A program made the translations under genes and the position numbers. From the NCBI RefSeq assembly GCF_000420145.1, contig NZ_ATUJ01000009.1, positions 1-64,000 of the forward strand: a stretch of DNA of 64,000 nt. Reading direction: 5' to 3'. Source of the stretch: Paracoccus zeaxanthinifaciens ATCC 21588. Its GTDB lineage: Bacteria; Pseudomonadota; Alphaproteobacteria; Rhodobacterales; Rhodobacteraceae. Within the stretch, counting starts at the first letter, position 1. Every line of letters begins with the position of its first letter. The notes under the pieces were generated by a model. That model ran no database searches. It was not told the origin of the DNA and worked only from the letters and a program-made list of their open reading frames with translations. Below are positions 18,999 through 27,949 of the stretch, piece by piece.

Positions 18999-19024
18999 AT
19001 GTTGGACAGCATATCCACCAACAT
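18999..19024. repeat. Inverted repeat upstream of a secreted protein gene
   Basis: ATGTTGG (18999-19005) and CCAACAT (19018-19024) flank a 12-base centre, 17 bases before the next start codon. It could be a regulator site or a 5' UTR hairpin. Confidence 0.35.
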
Positions 19025-19040
19025 CGCCGGAGCCCCTTGC

Positions 19041-19511
19041 ATGTCACCCCGTACCGAAGTCATCGCCGCCGCATTCCTTGCGACCATGGCAATGCCCGCC
19101 ATGGCCCAGGACGTGCTTCTGACGGTCACTGCCGGAGGAAGCACCCATCACTACGACCTGGAGGCCCTGCAAGAGCTTCCCGTGACCGAATTCACCACCT
19201 CGACCAACTGGACCGAGGGCGAGGTGACCTTCACGGGCGTCGCGCTTGCAACCCTGTTGGCCGAGGCGGGGGTCGAGGATGGCAGCGTCATGGCGACCGC
19301 GATCAACGACTATGCCGTCGAGATCCCCGTCGCCGAGGTGACCGAGGACGCCCCCATCATCGCCTACATGCAGGACGGCGAGATCCTGTCGCCGCGCGAC
19401 AAGGGGCCGCTCTGGGTCGTCTATCCCTTCGACAGCGATCCCGAATACCAGACCGAGATCGCCTATTCGCGCAGCATCTGGCAGCTGGACCGGATCACGG
19501 GCGCCGAATAG
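19041..19511 (+). CDS. Secreted protein with oxidoreductase molybdopterin-binding-like domain
   Basis: A 156-residue protein with a signal peptide (1-23, cut near AMAQ). The mature part (LQELPVTEFTTSTNW, FTGVALATLLAEAG, DYAVEIPVAEV, DKGPLWVVYPF) matches the fold of the sulfite-oxidase-type molybdopterin domain, but it has no cysteine at all, so the molybdenum ligand is missing and it is probably a binding rather than a catalytic protein. Relatives of this size often sit beside signalling genes; here a receiver-phosphatase gene follows after 68 bases, which might make it a periplasmic input. That link is inference. Confidence 0.7.
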   Translation: MSPRTEVIAAAFLATMAMPAMAQDVLLTVTAGGSTHHYDLEALQELPVTEFTTSTNWTEGEVTFTGVALATLLAEAGVEDGSVMATAINDYAVEIPVAEVTEDAPIIAYMQDGEILSPRDKGPLWVVYPFDSDPEYQTEIAYSRSIWQLDRITGAE

Positions 19512-19579
19512 GAAGTCCTTGAAACCACAGGTTGTGCTTGGCGTGAAAGTGATTACCCTGAACCCGTAACGAGGTCGTG

Positions 19580-20803
19580 ATGAGGTATTGGATGCCGATC
19601 AGCACACCGATGCAGGGGGAAGAGGTTCACGGCTGGCTTGTGGTCGTGGCCGATGACGATGCGTTCCAGCGCAGCTATGCCTCGGCCATATTGCGCAAGC
19701 TGGGGTTCATCCCGATCGAGGCCGCGGACGGCGTCGAGGCGCTGGCGCTGGTGCGCAATGCCGGCGCGCAGCTGCTGATCTGCGACCTGGACATGCCGGG
19801 CCTCGACGGCCACGAGGTCGTCCGGCAGATCCGCGCCGATCGGTCCGAGGCCTATGTCCACATCCTGATGGTGACCGGCAGCGGGCAGCGGGGCGAACGG
19901 GACCGCGCGCTCGAGGCCGGGGTCGACGATTTCATGGCCAAGCCGCTGGATGCCGCCAGCCTGACCGCGCGCGTCCGCAGCGTGACCCGCCTTCTGGCGC
20001 ATGAGAAGCTGCTGGCCGAACGCAACCGCACCATCGCCGAGGCCAAGCAGCGGATCGAGGACGACATCCGCATCGCCGCCCGCGCGCAGAAGCGGCTGCT
20101 GCCCGCGCCCCATGCGGAACTGGGCGACACGCAGTTCCACTCCGCCTTCCAGCCGTCGAACATCCTGTCGGGGGACATGTTCGCCTATTACGATCTGGGC
20201 GACGGGATGATCGGCTTCTATGCGATCGACGTGGCGGGGCACGGGGTGAACGCATCCCTTCTGTCGGTCTCGCTCGGGCATCTGCTGACCAGCGACTATT
20301 TCCGCAGCCAGGTGGCCACGCAGCCCGGATCGCCCGATCCTGCGGCCCTTGTGGCCCGGCTGAACGAACGTTTTTTCGATGCGGACGGGCAGGATTATTT
20401 CACCATGTTCTGCGGCGTGATCTGCCGCGCGACGGACCGGCTGCACTATTGCCAGGCGGGCTATCCCCCGGCGCTGCTGGTGTCGGACGACGGCGCGATC
20501 ACGCCCGTGGGCGAAGGGGGCTTTCCCGTCGCGCTGATCGGGCAGATGGATTTCCAGAACGCATCGGTCGCCTTCCCGCAGGGTTCCTCGCTGGTGCTGC
20601 TGTCGGATGGCGCGCACGAGGCCGAGGACGCGGCGGGCACCGCCTTCGACGACAGCCGCATTGCCGAGGTCGTCGGCGCATCGGCCACAACCCCTGCGAA
20701 TATTCCCGCGAAAATGCTCGCGGCATTGACAGAATGGCGCAACGGCATCCCACTTGACGATGACCTGAGCGTGCTGGTCTGCGAGAGGAGAAGCAAGCCA
20801 TGA
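19580..20803 (+). CDS. Response regulator with PP2C-type (RsbU/SpoIIE) phosphatase domain
   Basis: A 407-residue cytoplasmic protein. Residues 20-135 form a receiver domain with acidic pocket ADDD (24-27), phospho-acceptor D69 in CDLDMPG and the conserved lysine K121. A helical linker (140-175) leads into a PPM/SpoIIE phosphatase domain with SGDMFAYYDL and DVAGHG metal-binding motifs. Known relatives dephosphorylate an STAS protein when the receiver is phosphorylated, and the STAS gene follows with a four-base overlap. GAGG lies six bases before the ATG at 19580. It opens the eleven-gene polysaccharide cluster. Confidence 0.93.
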   Translation: MRYWMPISTPMQGEEVHGWLVVVADDDAFQRSYASAILRKLGFIPIEAADGVEALALVRNAGAQLLICDLDMPGLDGHEVVRQIRADRSEAYVHILMVTGSGQRGERDRALEAGVDDFMAKPLDAASLTARVRSVTRLLAHEKLLAERNRTIAEAKQRIEDDIRIAARAQKRLLPAPHAELGDTQFHSAFQPSNILSGDMFAYYDLGDGMIGFYAIDVAGHGVNASLLSVSLGHLLTSDYFRSQVATQPGSPDPAALVARLNERFFDADGQDYFTMFCGVICRATDRLHYCQAGYPPALLVSDDGAITPVGEGGFPVALIGQMDFQNASVAFPQGSSLVLLSDGAHEAEDAAGTAFDDSRIAEVVGASATTPANIPAKMLAALTEWRNGIPLDDDLSVLVCERRSKP

Positions 20804-21147
20804 TCAAGGCGTTGCCCGGACACGAGAATGGAATCTGCGTCGTCGACCCCGGCCTGGAACGGCTGACGGCGGCGAATGCGACGGCGTTCAGGGACGAGCT
20901 GATCGCGCTGCTGGGCAATGGCGAGGATCGCCTGCTGGTCGACATGTCCGCCGTCGAATTCGTCGATTCCTCGGGGGTGGGCGCGATGGTGGGCGTGCTG
21001 AAGAAGATCGGCAACCGGGGCGAGATCGCGATCTGCAGCCTGACGGGCAACGTGGACAAGATGTTCCGCATCACGCGCATGGACAAGGTCTTCGCGATCT
21101 ATCCCAGCCGCGCGGCAGCCCTTGCCGCCATGAGCGAGCGTCCCTGA
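20800..21147 (+). CDS. STAS-domain anti-anti-factor (RsbV/SpoIIAA type)
   Basis: A 115-residue single STAS domain. The phosphorylation loop is FVDSSGVGAM (DSSG at 56-59), so the switch serine is intact, and the KMFRITRMDKVF tail is typical of RsbV-like proteins. In partner switching the dephosphorylated form binds the HATPase partner and frees that partner's target. Its start overlaps the phosphatase gene (ATGA) and its stop overlaps the kinase gene (TGATG), so the three products are made together. Confidence 0.92.
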   Translation: MIKALPGHENGICVVDPGLERLTAANATAFRDELIALLGNGEDRLLVDMSAVEFVDSSGVGAMVGVLKKIGNRGEIAICSLTGNVDKMFRITRMDKVFAIYPSRAAALAAMSERP

Positions 21148-21563
21148 TGGCCTGGGTCGAGGATATCCGCCCCGACGAGGCCGAGGTGGACCGCGTGCTG
21201 CCCGATCTGTGCCGGGCGCTGGCCGATCTGCTGACCCCCGACAAGCTGACCGCGCTGGAGATTGCCGTGGCCGAGGCGCTGACCAATGCCATCCGTCACG
21301 CCCGCGCCAGCGGCACCCCCGAGACGATCCGCATCGCCGCATCGGTCGAACCCGCGCGCGTCCGGATCGAGATCGTCGATGCGGGCGACCAGAGCCCTGC
21401 CGACCTGTTCGAGGATGTGGCGGATCTGGATCAGATCGATCCGCTGGCCGAAGGCGGCCGCGGTCTGTCGCTGATCTCTCATTGCGCCGACGGGGTCGAG
21501 TTCGTTCCCGCACAGGGCCGCAACCTGCTGCGGCTGGCCTTCGACAGGCAGGAGGGGGCATGA
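21147..21563 (+). CDS. HATPase anti-factor serine kinase (RsbW/SpoIIAB type)
   Basis: A 138-residue GHKL ATPase. The N box (EALTNAIRHA, N47), G1 (DAGDQSP) and G2 (EGGRGLSLI) motifs are all present, so ATP binding and phosphorylation of the STAS partner are likely. Classical relatives sequester a sigma factor, but no sigma gene is present in the operon or anywhere in the window. The target may therefore be a non-sigma protein of the polysaccharide machinery; this is inferred only from gene order. Confidence 0.88.
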   Translation: MAWVEDIRPDEAEVDRVLPDLCRALADLLTPDKLTALEIAVAEALTNAIRHARASGTPETIRIAASVEPARVRIEIVDAGDQSPADLFEDVADLDQIDPLAEGGRGLSLISHCADGVEFVPAQGRNLLRLAFDRQEGA

Positions 21564-22015
21564 TCTGGGTCCTTCTGGCAGCGGCGACCGCGTTGGCGCT
21601 TGGGGCGGCGATCATGCTGCGCCGCAGGCCCGTCGCCACGCCCGAGCCGGTGGAACGCCGCTTTGCCCACCCCGAGGAACTGCAATCCCGAATCGAGGAG
21701 CTGAGCGGCGAGGTCGGCCCCATGGTCGTCCCGCAACTGCTGCGCGCCGCATCGGACGATATCGGACGCAACCTGGCCCTTCTCGAGGCCCCTGCGACCG
21801 AAGAGGAGACGCGCCGCGGGCTGCATTCGCTGATCGGCATCCTGGACACGATCGGCTGCGTCACGCTGGCCGACAGCTATCGCGCCCTGCAGGACGATTT
21901 CCGTACCGGGGGCATGGACGAGGGGCGGCGCAACGAGGCGCTGACCGAAACGCGGCTGCTGCGCGCAGAACTGGACGCGCTGACCCGCCCGGAAGGTGAA
22001 ACGGCAGGAGGATAG
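21560..22015 (+). CDS. Membrane-anchored HPt-like protein
   Basis: A 151-residue protein with one N-terminal membrane segment (2-20, then RRR, so the rest is cytoplasmic) and a helical domain resembling histidine phosphotransfer (HPt) proteins. The likely phospho-histidine is H89 in RRGLHSLIGILDTIGC. It could pass phosphate to the receiver of the first gene in the operon, placing the switch at the membrane. It overlaps the kinase gene by four bases and ends three bases before the first DUF3131 gene. The HPt call rests on one motif and helix pattern. Confidence 0.65.
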   Translation: MIWVLLAAATALALGAAIMLRRRPVATPEPVERRFAHPEELQSRIEELSGEVGPMVVPQLLRAASDDIGRNLALLEAPATEEETRRGLHSLIGILDTIGCVTLADSYRALQDDFRTGGMDEGRRNEALTETRLLRAELDALTRPEGETAGG

Positions 22016-22018
22016 GTC

Positions 22019-23722
22019 ATGCGGCGTTTCGGTCTTGCAGTGGTGGCAGCCCTGATCGGGGGCGCACTGGTGATCGACCAAGGGGCGGACCCCGCCCGCT
22101 CGCAAGAGGCGTCGGCGCCGGTGACCGCGCCGCTCTTTCCGGGCGACACGCCGGTGGGCGATCTGCTGCCGCCCGCGCTGCGCGATCCGAACCGCCAGTC
22201 GCGCACCGATTTCCTGATGTCCCGCCCCGCCCAGGAAGGCGAGTTCTTCGGCCGCCACGGTGCCCTGACCGAGCGCGAGATGGCGATGGCCCGCACCGCC
22301 TGGCAATATTTCGTGAACAGCTACCAGGAGGATACGGGCCTCGTGAACGCGGTCGGGTCCTATCCCTCGACGACGCTGTGGGACACTGCCTCGTATATCA
22401 GCGGCCTCGTGGCGGCACACGAGCTGGGGATCATCGACAAGCGCGAATTCGACCGCCGCGCGACCAAGCTGATCGGCACGCTGCGCAATCTCGACCTCTA
22501 TCGCGGCGAGGCGCCGAACAAGGTCTACAACACCCAGACCGGCGAGAAGGTGAACTATGCCAACCAGCCCGGCGAGGTCGGGTTCTCGGTGCTGGACATG
22601 GGGCGGATGCTGGTCTGGCTGCGCATCCTCAAGGAACGCTATCCCTATCTGGCGAACGGCGTGGACAACGTGCCCATGCGCTGGAACTATTGCAACATCG
22701 TGGCCGATGACGGGCGGCTGTTCGGGTCCATCGTGGGCGGCGACAACCAGACGCGCTATGTCCAGGAAGGGCGGCTGGGATACGAGGAATACGCCGCCAA
22801 GGGCTTTGCGCTGTGGGGCTTCGACGTCACCGGCGCGCTGGACCCGCATCCGCTGAAATACACCAACATCTATGACGTGGACGTGCCCTATGACGGCCGC
22901 GATCCGCGGGTGTTCCACAACCAGAACTACGTCCTGACCGAAAGCTATCTCCTGGACGGGCTGGAGATGGGCTGGGATCTGCCGGTGCCCGATCCCGACG
23001 GGCCGGGCGTCGCCTCGCAGGGCTGGCGCGCGGAATTCGCCCATCGCATCTTCCTGGTCCAGCAGCGCCGCTTCGAGGCGACGGGCATCATCACCGCCCG
23101 ATCCGAACACCAGGTCGAGGGCAAGCCCTATTTCGTCTACGATTCGATCTTCGCGGACGGGTATCCCTGGAACACGCTGGACCCGAGCGACGTCTATCAG
23201 CCCGACCGCGCGGCCGTGGCATCCAAGGCTGCACTGGGGATGTGGGCGCTGTGGGACGTGCCCTATACCGACCTGCTGTTCGATACGGTGGCGGATCTGT
23301 CCGACCCCGAGGGCGGCTTCTACGAGGGGCTCTACGAGAACGGCAACGGCTACATCCCGCTGCGGACCGCGAACAACAACGGCATCATCCTGGCCGCGCT
23401 TCTTTACAAGGCGCAGGGGCCGATCATGCGGTTCCAGAACGACAATACCAGCTACTGGGACACGGCCTATGCGGGGACCGACATCCGCGCGAACAAGTGC
23501 CTGCCCGACAAGATGGTGGTCGAGGCCACCTGCTGCGCCTGCGCGGCGGGCGCGGATATCCAGCCGACCGTTCCGTGGGACGAGTTCAAGTACTGCCGCC
23601 CGCTGGACCGCGAGAACGGCATCGCCGCGACCGAGTGCCGCCCCGAGGAACAGGCTTTCGCCAAGCCAGAACCGCGCGTCGTCCTGCCTGCCGCCTGCCG
23701 CGCGGAATGGGCCGCACCATGA
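22019..23722 (+). CDS. DUF3131 (glycoamylase-like) secreted protein with Cys-rich tail
   Basis: A 567-residue protein with an N-terminal signal or anchor (1-29). From about residue 85 it carries a DUF3131 domain: YPSTTLWDTASYISGL, VNYANQPGE, EGRLGYEEYAAKGFALWGFDV and the final TANNNGIILAALLYK. DUF3131 is thought to be an alpha-barrel related to glycoside-active domains. After the domain comes a tail of about 80 residues with seven cysteines (including TCCAC), absent from its paralogue at 26624. Likely periplasmic, acting on or guiding the polymer; no enzyme activity can be assigned. Confidence 0.8.
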   Translation: MRRFGLAVVAALIGGALVIDQGADPARSQEASAPVTAPLFPGDTPVGDLLPPALRDPNRQSRTDFLMSRPAQEGEFFGRHGALTEREMAMARTAWQYFVNSYQEDTGLVNAVGSYPSTTLWDTASYISGLVAAHELGIIDKREFDRRATKLIGTLRNLDLYRGEAPNKVYNTQTGEKVNYANQPGEVGFSVLDMGRMLVWLRILKERYPYLANGVDNVPMRWNYCNIVADDGRLFGSIVGGDNQTRYVQEGRLGYEEYAAKGFALWGFDVTGALDPHPLKYTNIYDVDVPYDGRDPRVFHNQNYVLTESYLLDGLEMGWDLPVPDPDGPGVASQGWRAEFAHRIFLVQQRRFEATGIITARSEHQVEGKPYFVYDSIFADGYPWNTLDPSDVYQPDRAAVASKAALGMWALWDVPYTDLLFDTVADLSDPEGGFYEGLYENGNGYIPLRTANNNGIILAALLYKAQGPIMRFQNDNTSYWDTAYAGTDIRANKCLPDKMVVEATCCACAAGADIQPTVPWDEFKYCRPLDRENGIAATECRPEEQAFAKPEPRVVLPAACRAEWAAP

Positions 23723-24849
23723 GCGCAAGGGGCCGGATGGTCTGGTTCGATGCCAACCGCGTCTGGGCCGCGGTGGGCGTCGTCCTGATCCACAGCACGA
23801 CCGACTTCTCGGGGCGACCCTTCCCGGATGCAAGCGTGGGCGAACGGGTGGTCCCGATCTTCCTCCGCTCGCTCGGCGAGTTTTCGGGCTCGGAGATGTT
23901 CTTCTTCTTCTCGCTGTTCCTGATGGCGCTGCGGATCGACCGGCACAGGCCGACCTATCGCGAGGCGATCGGCACGCAGGCGTCGCGGCTGCTGGTGCCC
24001 TTCGCCTTCTGGACGCTGTTCTACGGGCTGTTCCGCCTGGTCAAGGCATATGCCTTCGGTTACGCCCCCGGCTATCTGGACCAGATATCCGAGGTGAAGA
24101 CCTGGGTCGCCTATTTCCTGCTGGGCAAGTCGCAGTACCACATGCACTTCCTGCCCACGCTGTTCGCGATCTTCCTGTTCTATCCGGTGATGCGTCTGGC
24201 GATGCGATACCCGATCCTGGGGGTGGGGCTGTTCGCGACGCTCGGCGCGATGGATCACGTGCAGACCTTCCTCTACTCGCTGGATCTTGCGCCGCTGACG
24301 CGCGACTATCTTGTCCGGATCACCAAGGTCTGGGGCTATGTCGGCTATGGGTTCGCGGCCTTCGCGCTGTATTCGCTGTGGCAGGACGGGCTGCCGCGCG
24401 GTGAATCGAAGCTGGTCGGGCGGGGGGCGCTGTATTTCGCCTCGATGGCCTATATCGCGACCTTCCCCTTCTTCGGCTCGGCCCTGCTGACGGGGCAGTG
24501 GGGCGTGCGCACGGGCTGGGATTACTACGGTCACTTCCTGATGCCGCTGTTCATGTTCAGCCTGTTCCTGGGGCGGCAATATGCCGACTGGTCCCCCGGC
24601 TGGTCGCGCATGGCGAAATACACCTTCGGCATCTACCTGGTGCATCCGATGGTCATCGACATCTTCGACATCGTCGTGGTCAAGACCGGGCTGGCGGGCG
24701 TCCTGTCGCCCGCGCTGCTGGTGGTGCTGCGCTTTGCCTGCGTCCTGCCGGCGGCTTATGGCGTCTCGCGCCTGATCGAGCGGACGGACGCGCTGGCCTG
24801 GACGATCGGGCTGGGGCCGGTGCCCTGGAAACGGCAAGGGAAGGCGTGA
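23719..24849 (+). CDS. Acyltransferase-3 family membrane protein
   Basis: A 376-residue inner-membrane protein with about ten hydrophobic segments. The start, WFDANRVWAAVGVVLIHS, holds the conserved arginine and histidine of acyltransferase family 3 (PF01757), whose members add O-acetyl or succinyl groups to surface polysaccharides and glucans. YTFGIYLVHPMVID near the end is also characteristic. Overlaps of four bases upstream and one base with the GT2 gene tie it to the polysaccharide genes, so O-acylation of that polymer is the best guess. Confidence 0.85.
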   Translation: MSARGRMVWFDANRVWAAVGVVLIHSTTDFSGRPFPDASVGERVVPIFLRSLGEFSGSEMFFFFSLFLMALRIDRHRPTYREAIGTQASRLLVPFAFWTLFYGLFRLVKAYAFGYAPGYLDQISEVKTWVAYFLLGKSQYHMHFLPTLFAIFLFYPVMRLAMRYPILGVGLFATLGAMDHVQTFLYSLDLAPLTRDYLVRITKVWGYVGYGFAAFALYSLWQDGLPRGESKLVGRGALYFASMAYIATFPFFGSALLTGQWGVRTGWDYYGHFLMPLFMFSLFLGRQYADWSPGWSRMAKYTFGIYLVHPMVIDIFDIVVVKTGLAGVLSPALLVVLRFACVLPAAYGVSRLIERTDALAWTIGLGPVPWKRQGKA

Positions 24850-26627
24850 TGGACGACTACTTCCGCGAATTTGAGGATCGCCGCCCGCCCGATCCGCTGC
24901 CCTATTCCGCGGCACGGGAAATGCTGTGGCAGTTCCTTGCGACGCTGACGCTGGTCGTCGGCGCGTGGTACGTGATCTGGCGGTGGGGGCATTCGCTGAA
25001 CCCCGACGCGCTGTGGTTCGCGATCCCGCTGGTCGTGGCCGAGACCTGCGCCTATCTGGGCCTCGTGCTGTTCGTTTACAACCTGTGGCGCGACCAGCCG
25101 GTGCGGGTTCCCGAAGCGCCCGCGACCGTGCGCGACATCGACCCCGACAACCCCGATCCCGACCGTCCGATCACGGTCGACGTGCTGTTCGCGACCTATA
25201 ACGAGGAACCCGAGCTGGTGCGGCTGGGCATCGTCGATGCCAAGGCGATTGACTATCCCCATCCCATCGACATCCGCATCCACGTGCTGGACGACGGCAA
25301 GCGCCCCGAGATGGAAGCCGTGGCCCAGCAGGAGGGCGTCGGCTATATCACGCGCGAGGGGAACGAGGGCTTCAAGGCCGGCAACCTGCGCAACGCGATG
25401 GAGCGGACCTCGGGCGATCTGATCGTGATCTGCGATGCCGACACGCGCCCCTTTCCGACGATCCTGTCGCGGACCCTGGGCTATTTCCGCGATCCCAAGA
25501 TGGCGTGGGTCCAGACGCCGCAATGGTTCTACGACCTGCCCGAAGGCCGCAAGCTGCCCGGTCGGCTGGGCCGCATCTTCGGGCGGATGCGCGTCGGCAC
25601 CGATCCCTTCGTGAACGACCCGCAGATGTTTTATGACGTGATCCAGCGCCGCCGGAACCGCGTCAACGCCGCCTTCTGTTGCGGGGCGGGGTCGATCCAC
25701 CGCCGAGAGGCCGTGATGGAGGCCGCGCTGCGCAGCTTCGGCGAGGCGGTCGAGCGCCGCGTCATCGCCGCCGAGGAGGAGATCACGCTTGAGAGCCGCG
25801 AGCGCCGCGTCTCGCCCGAGCTGCTCGAGGCGATCCGCACCGAGGCCGTCACCGCCGAGGTTCTGACGCCGTACCGGTTCCACGTCTCCGAGGACATCTA
25901 TACCTCGATCGTGCTGCATTCTGACCGCGAACGCGGCTGGAAGTCCTGGCAGCACCCCTATGTCGAGAGCCGCATGCTGTCGCCCCAGGACCTGCTGACC
26001 TGGACCATCCAGAGGTACAAGTACGCAGGCGGCAGCCTGGACATCATGTTCAACGACAATTCGCTGTTCCGGCGCGGCCTGACCCTGCCGCAGCGCATGA
26101 TGTACGGCGCGACCTTCTACAGCTATCTCGGCGCGATCTGGAACGTGGTCTTCCTGTTCGCGCCCGCGATCTACCTGTTCACGGGGATCGCGCCGGTCTC
26201 GGCCTATTCCAACGATTTCTTCGCGCATGTGATCCCCTTCATGATCTTGCTGGAACTGAGCATGATGGTCGGTACCTGGGGCATCGCGGGATATGCGGCC
26301 AAGGCCAGCTATCTCGCGTTCTTTCCCGTGGGGCTGCGGGCGATCTGGGCCGTCGCGCGCGGGCAGAAGATCTCGTTTCCCGTCACGCCCAAGGACCGCC
26401 AGTCGGGGCGGTTCCTGCATCTGGTCCGGCCGCAGCTTGCGGTGCTGGTGCTGACCGGCGCGGGCGTGCTGTGGGGGTTGGGCGCGCTGGCCGTCGGCGG
26501 GACACCCCACACGCTGACCGGCGTCGTGACCAATGCCCTGTGGGGGCTGAACAACTGCGTGGCGATGGCCGGGATCGTGGCCGCCGCGCTCTGGCAACCG
26601 CCTGCCACCAAGGAGGCCGCAGCATGA
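24849..26627 (+). CDS. BcsA-like processive glycosyltransferase (GT2)
   Basis: A 592-residue membrane synthase. Two N-terminal helices (about 28-45, 55-78) precede a cytoplasmic GT2 domain with FATYNEEPELV (114-124), DDG (148-150), DAD (196-198), FCCGAGS (276-282, like FFCGS of BcsA), SED (347-349) and a terminal QRYKY (388-392) where Q(Q/R)xRW is usual. About 45 extra charged residues lie between FCCGAG and SED. Four or five more helices follow (420-585). No PilZ domain is present. It probably makes and translocates a beta-linked polymer; the sugar is unknown. Neighbours overlap on both sides. Confidence 0.88.
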   Translation: MDDYFREFEDRRPPDPLPYSAAREMLWQFLATLTLVVGAWYVIWRWGHSLNPDALWFAIPLVVAETCAYLGLVLFVYNLWRDQPVRVPEAPATVRDIDPDNPDPDRPITVDVLFATYNEEPELVRLGIVDAKAIDYPHPIDIRIHVLDDGKRPEMEAVAQQEGVGYITREGNEGFKAGNLRNAMERTSGDLIVICDADTRPFPTILSRTLGYFRDPKMAWVQTPQWFYDLPEGRKLPGRLGRIFGRMRVGTDPFVNDPQMFYDVIQRRRNRVNAAFCCGAGSIHRREAVMEAALRSFGEAVERRVIAAEEEITLESRERRVSPELLEAIRTEAVTAEVLTPYRFHVSEDIYTSIVLHSDRERGWKSWQHPYVESRMLSPQDLLTWTIQRYKYAGGSLDIMFNDNSLFRRGLTLPQRMMYGATFYSYLGAIWNVVFLFAPAIYLFTGIAPVSAYSNDFFAHVIPFMILLELSMMVGTWGIAGYAAKASYLAFFPVGLRAIWAVARGQKISFPVTPKDRQSGRFLHLVRPQLAVLVLTGAGVLWGLGALAVGGTPHTLTGVVTNALWGLNNCVAMAGIVAAALWQPPATKEAAA

Positions 26628-27949
26628 GCTTTCGTGAAAATCTCGCTCGGGCACGGGGGCATATCGTGATGATCCTTGCGCTTATCCTGGGGCTGGTGCT
26701 TGTCCTGTGGCTGGAGACATTGGGCGAGCCGCAGCCCGACGCGAGTGCGGGACCGGACATGATGCAACCCTTCGACGACCTCGACCCGCTGCCGCTGGCG
26801 ATCCGTGGCGAAAGCTCGGATCGTGACATGGAGCATGCGCGGATCGCCTGGACCTATTTCCAGAACAACGTGGACGAGGGGACGGGGCTTGCGAATTCGG
26901 TCCATGCCTATCCCTCGACCACGATGTGGGAAACGGGGTCCTATGTCGTGGCGATCCTGTCGGCGGAACGGCTGGGCCTGATCGACCGGCCCGAGGCGCA
27001 TGACCGGCTGGACCGCGCCATCGCCAGCCTGTCCGACCTGCGGCTGTTCCAGGACGTGCTGCCCAACAAGGCCTATCACACGCGCACGCTGCAACTGGTC
27101 GATTACGGCAACCAGCCGGTCGAGCTGGGGCTGGGCTGGTCGGCGCTGGACGTGGCGCGGATCGTGGGCACGATGGGGCTGGTGCAGCGCAACCACCCCG
27201 AGCTGGCCCCGGCGGTCGAAGCGCTGCTGAACGGCTGGCAGCTGGACCAGATGGTCGATGGAGGAGAGCTGATCGGCACCAATGTCAGCGACGGCAACAT
27301 CCGCCGCAACCAGGAAGGCCGCGTCGGCTACGAGCAATATGCCGCGAAGGCGATGATGCTGTTCGGCTTCGACGTGTTCCGGGCCTATGACGTGTCGGGC
27401 GACCTGATGGTCCAGCGGGTCGAGGGGCAGCCCATTCCCGTCGACACGCGCCTGCACCGCGCCACGACCCCGGCCTTCGTCGTCAGCGAGCCTTACCTGT
27501 TCGACGGGCTGGAATTCGGCTTCGACGACCGTTCCCACCGCTTCGCGACCGCCATCTATCGCGCGCAAGAAGGGCGCTTTGCCGAAACGGGCAAATTGAC
27601 CGCCGTGACCGAGAGCCACCTGCACGAGGCGCCCTATTTCGCCTATTCGACCGTCTGGGGCGGGGGTGCACCCTGGGCCGTGATGACCTTCCAGGGCGAA
27701 CGGATCGACAGCCGCCGGACGCTGGCGACCAAGGCCGCCTTCGGCTGGGACGCGCTGTTCGGCACCGACTACACCGCCCGTCTTGTCGACGCGGTCGAGC
27801 AGTTCGCCGACCCCGCCAAGGGCTGGCCCGAGGGGATATACGAGGAAACCGGTGCGGTGAACGGATCGACCACCGCCAACACCAACGCCGTCGTCCTGGC
27901 CGCGCTGGCCTTCAAGGCGCATGGTCCCCTGGTCCGGGTCGCGCCATGA
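26624..27949 (+). CDS. Second DUF3131 protein, membrane-anchored
   Basis: A 441-residue paralogue of the protein at 22019. One membrane segment (about 14-31) is followed by the DUF3131 domain: YPSTTMWETGSYVVAIL, VDYGNQPVE, EGRVGYEQYAAKAMMLFGFDV and TANTNAVVLAALAFK. It lacks the cysteine-rich tail of its paralogue and is shorter. Duplication within one operon suggests two different roles on the same polymer, for example on the two faces of a complex or a heteromer. It overlaps the GT2 gene and the next gene by four bases each. Confidence 0.82.
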   Translation: MSFRENLARARGHIVMILALILGLVLVLWLETLGEPQPDASAGPDMMQPFDDLDPLPLAIRGESSDRDMEHARIAWTYFQNNVDEGTGLANSVHAYPSTTMWETGSYVVAILSAERLGLIDRPEAHDRLDRAIASLSDLRLFQDVLPNKAYHTRTLQLVDYGNQPVELGLGWSALDVARIVGTMGLVQRNHPELAPAVEALLNGWQLDQMVDGGELIGTNVSDGNIRRNQEGRVGYEQYAAKAMMLFGFDVFRAYDVSGDLMVQRVEGQPIPVDTRLHRATTPAFVVSEPYLFDGLEFGFDDRSHRFATAIYRAQEGRFAETGKLTAVTESHLHEAPYFAYSTVWGGGAPWAVMTFQGERIDSRRTLATKAAFGWDALFGTDYTARLVDAVEQFADPAKGWPEGIYEETGAVNGSTTANTNAVVLAALAFKAHGPLVRVAP

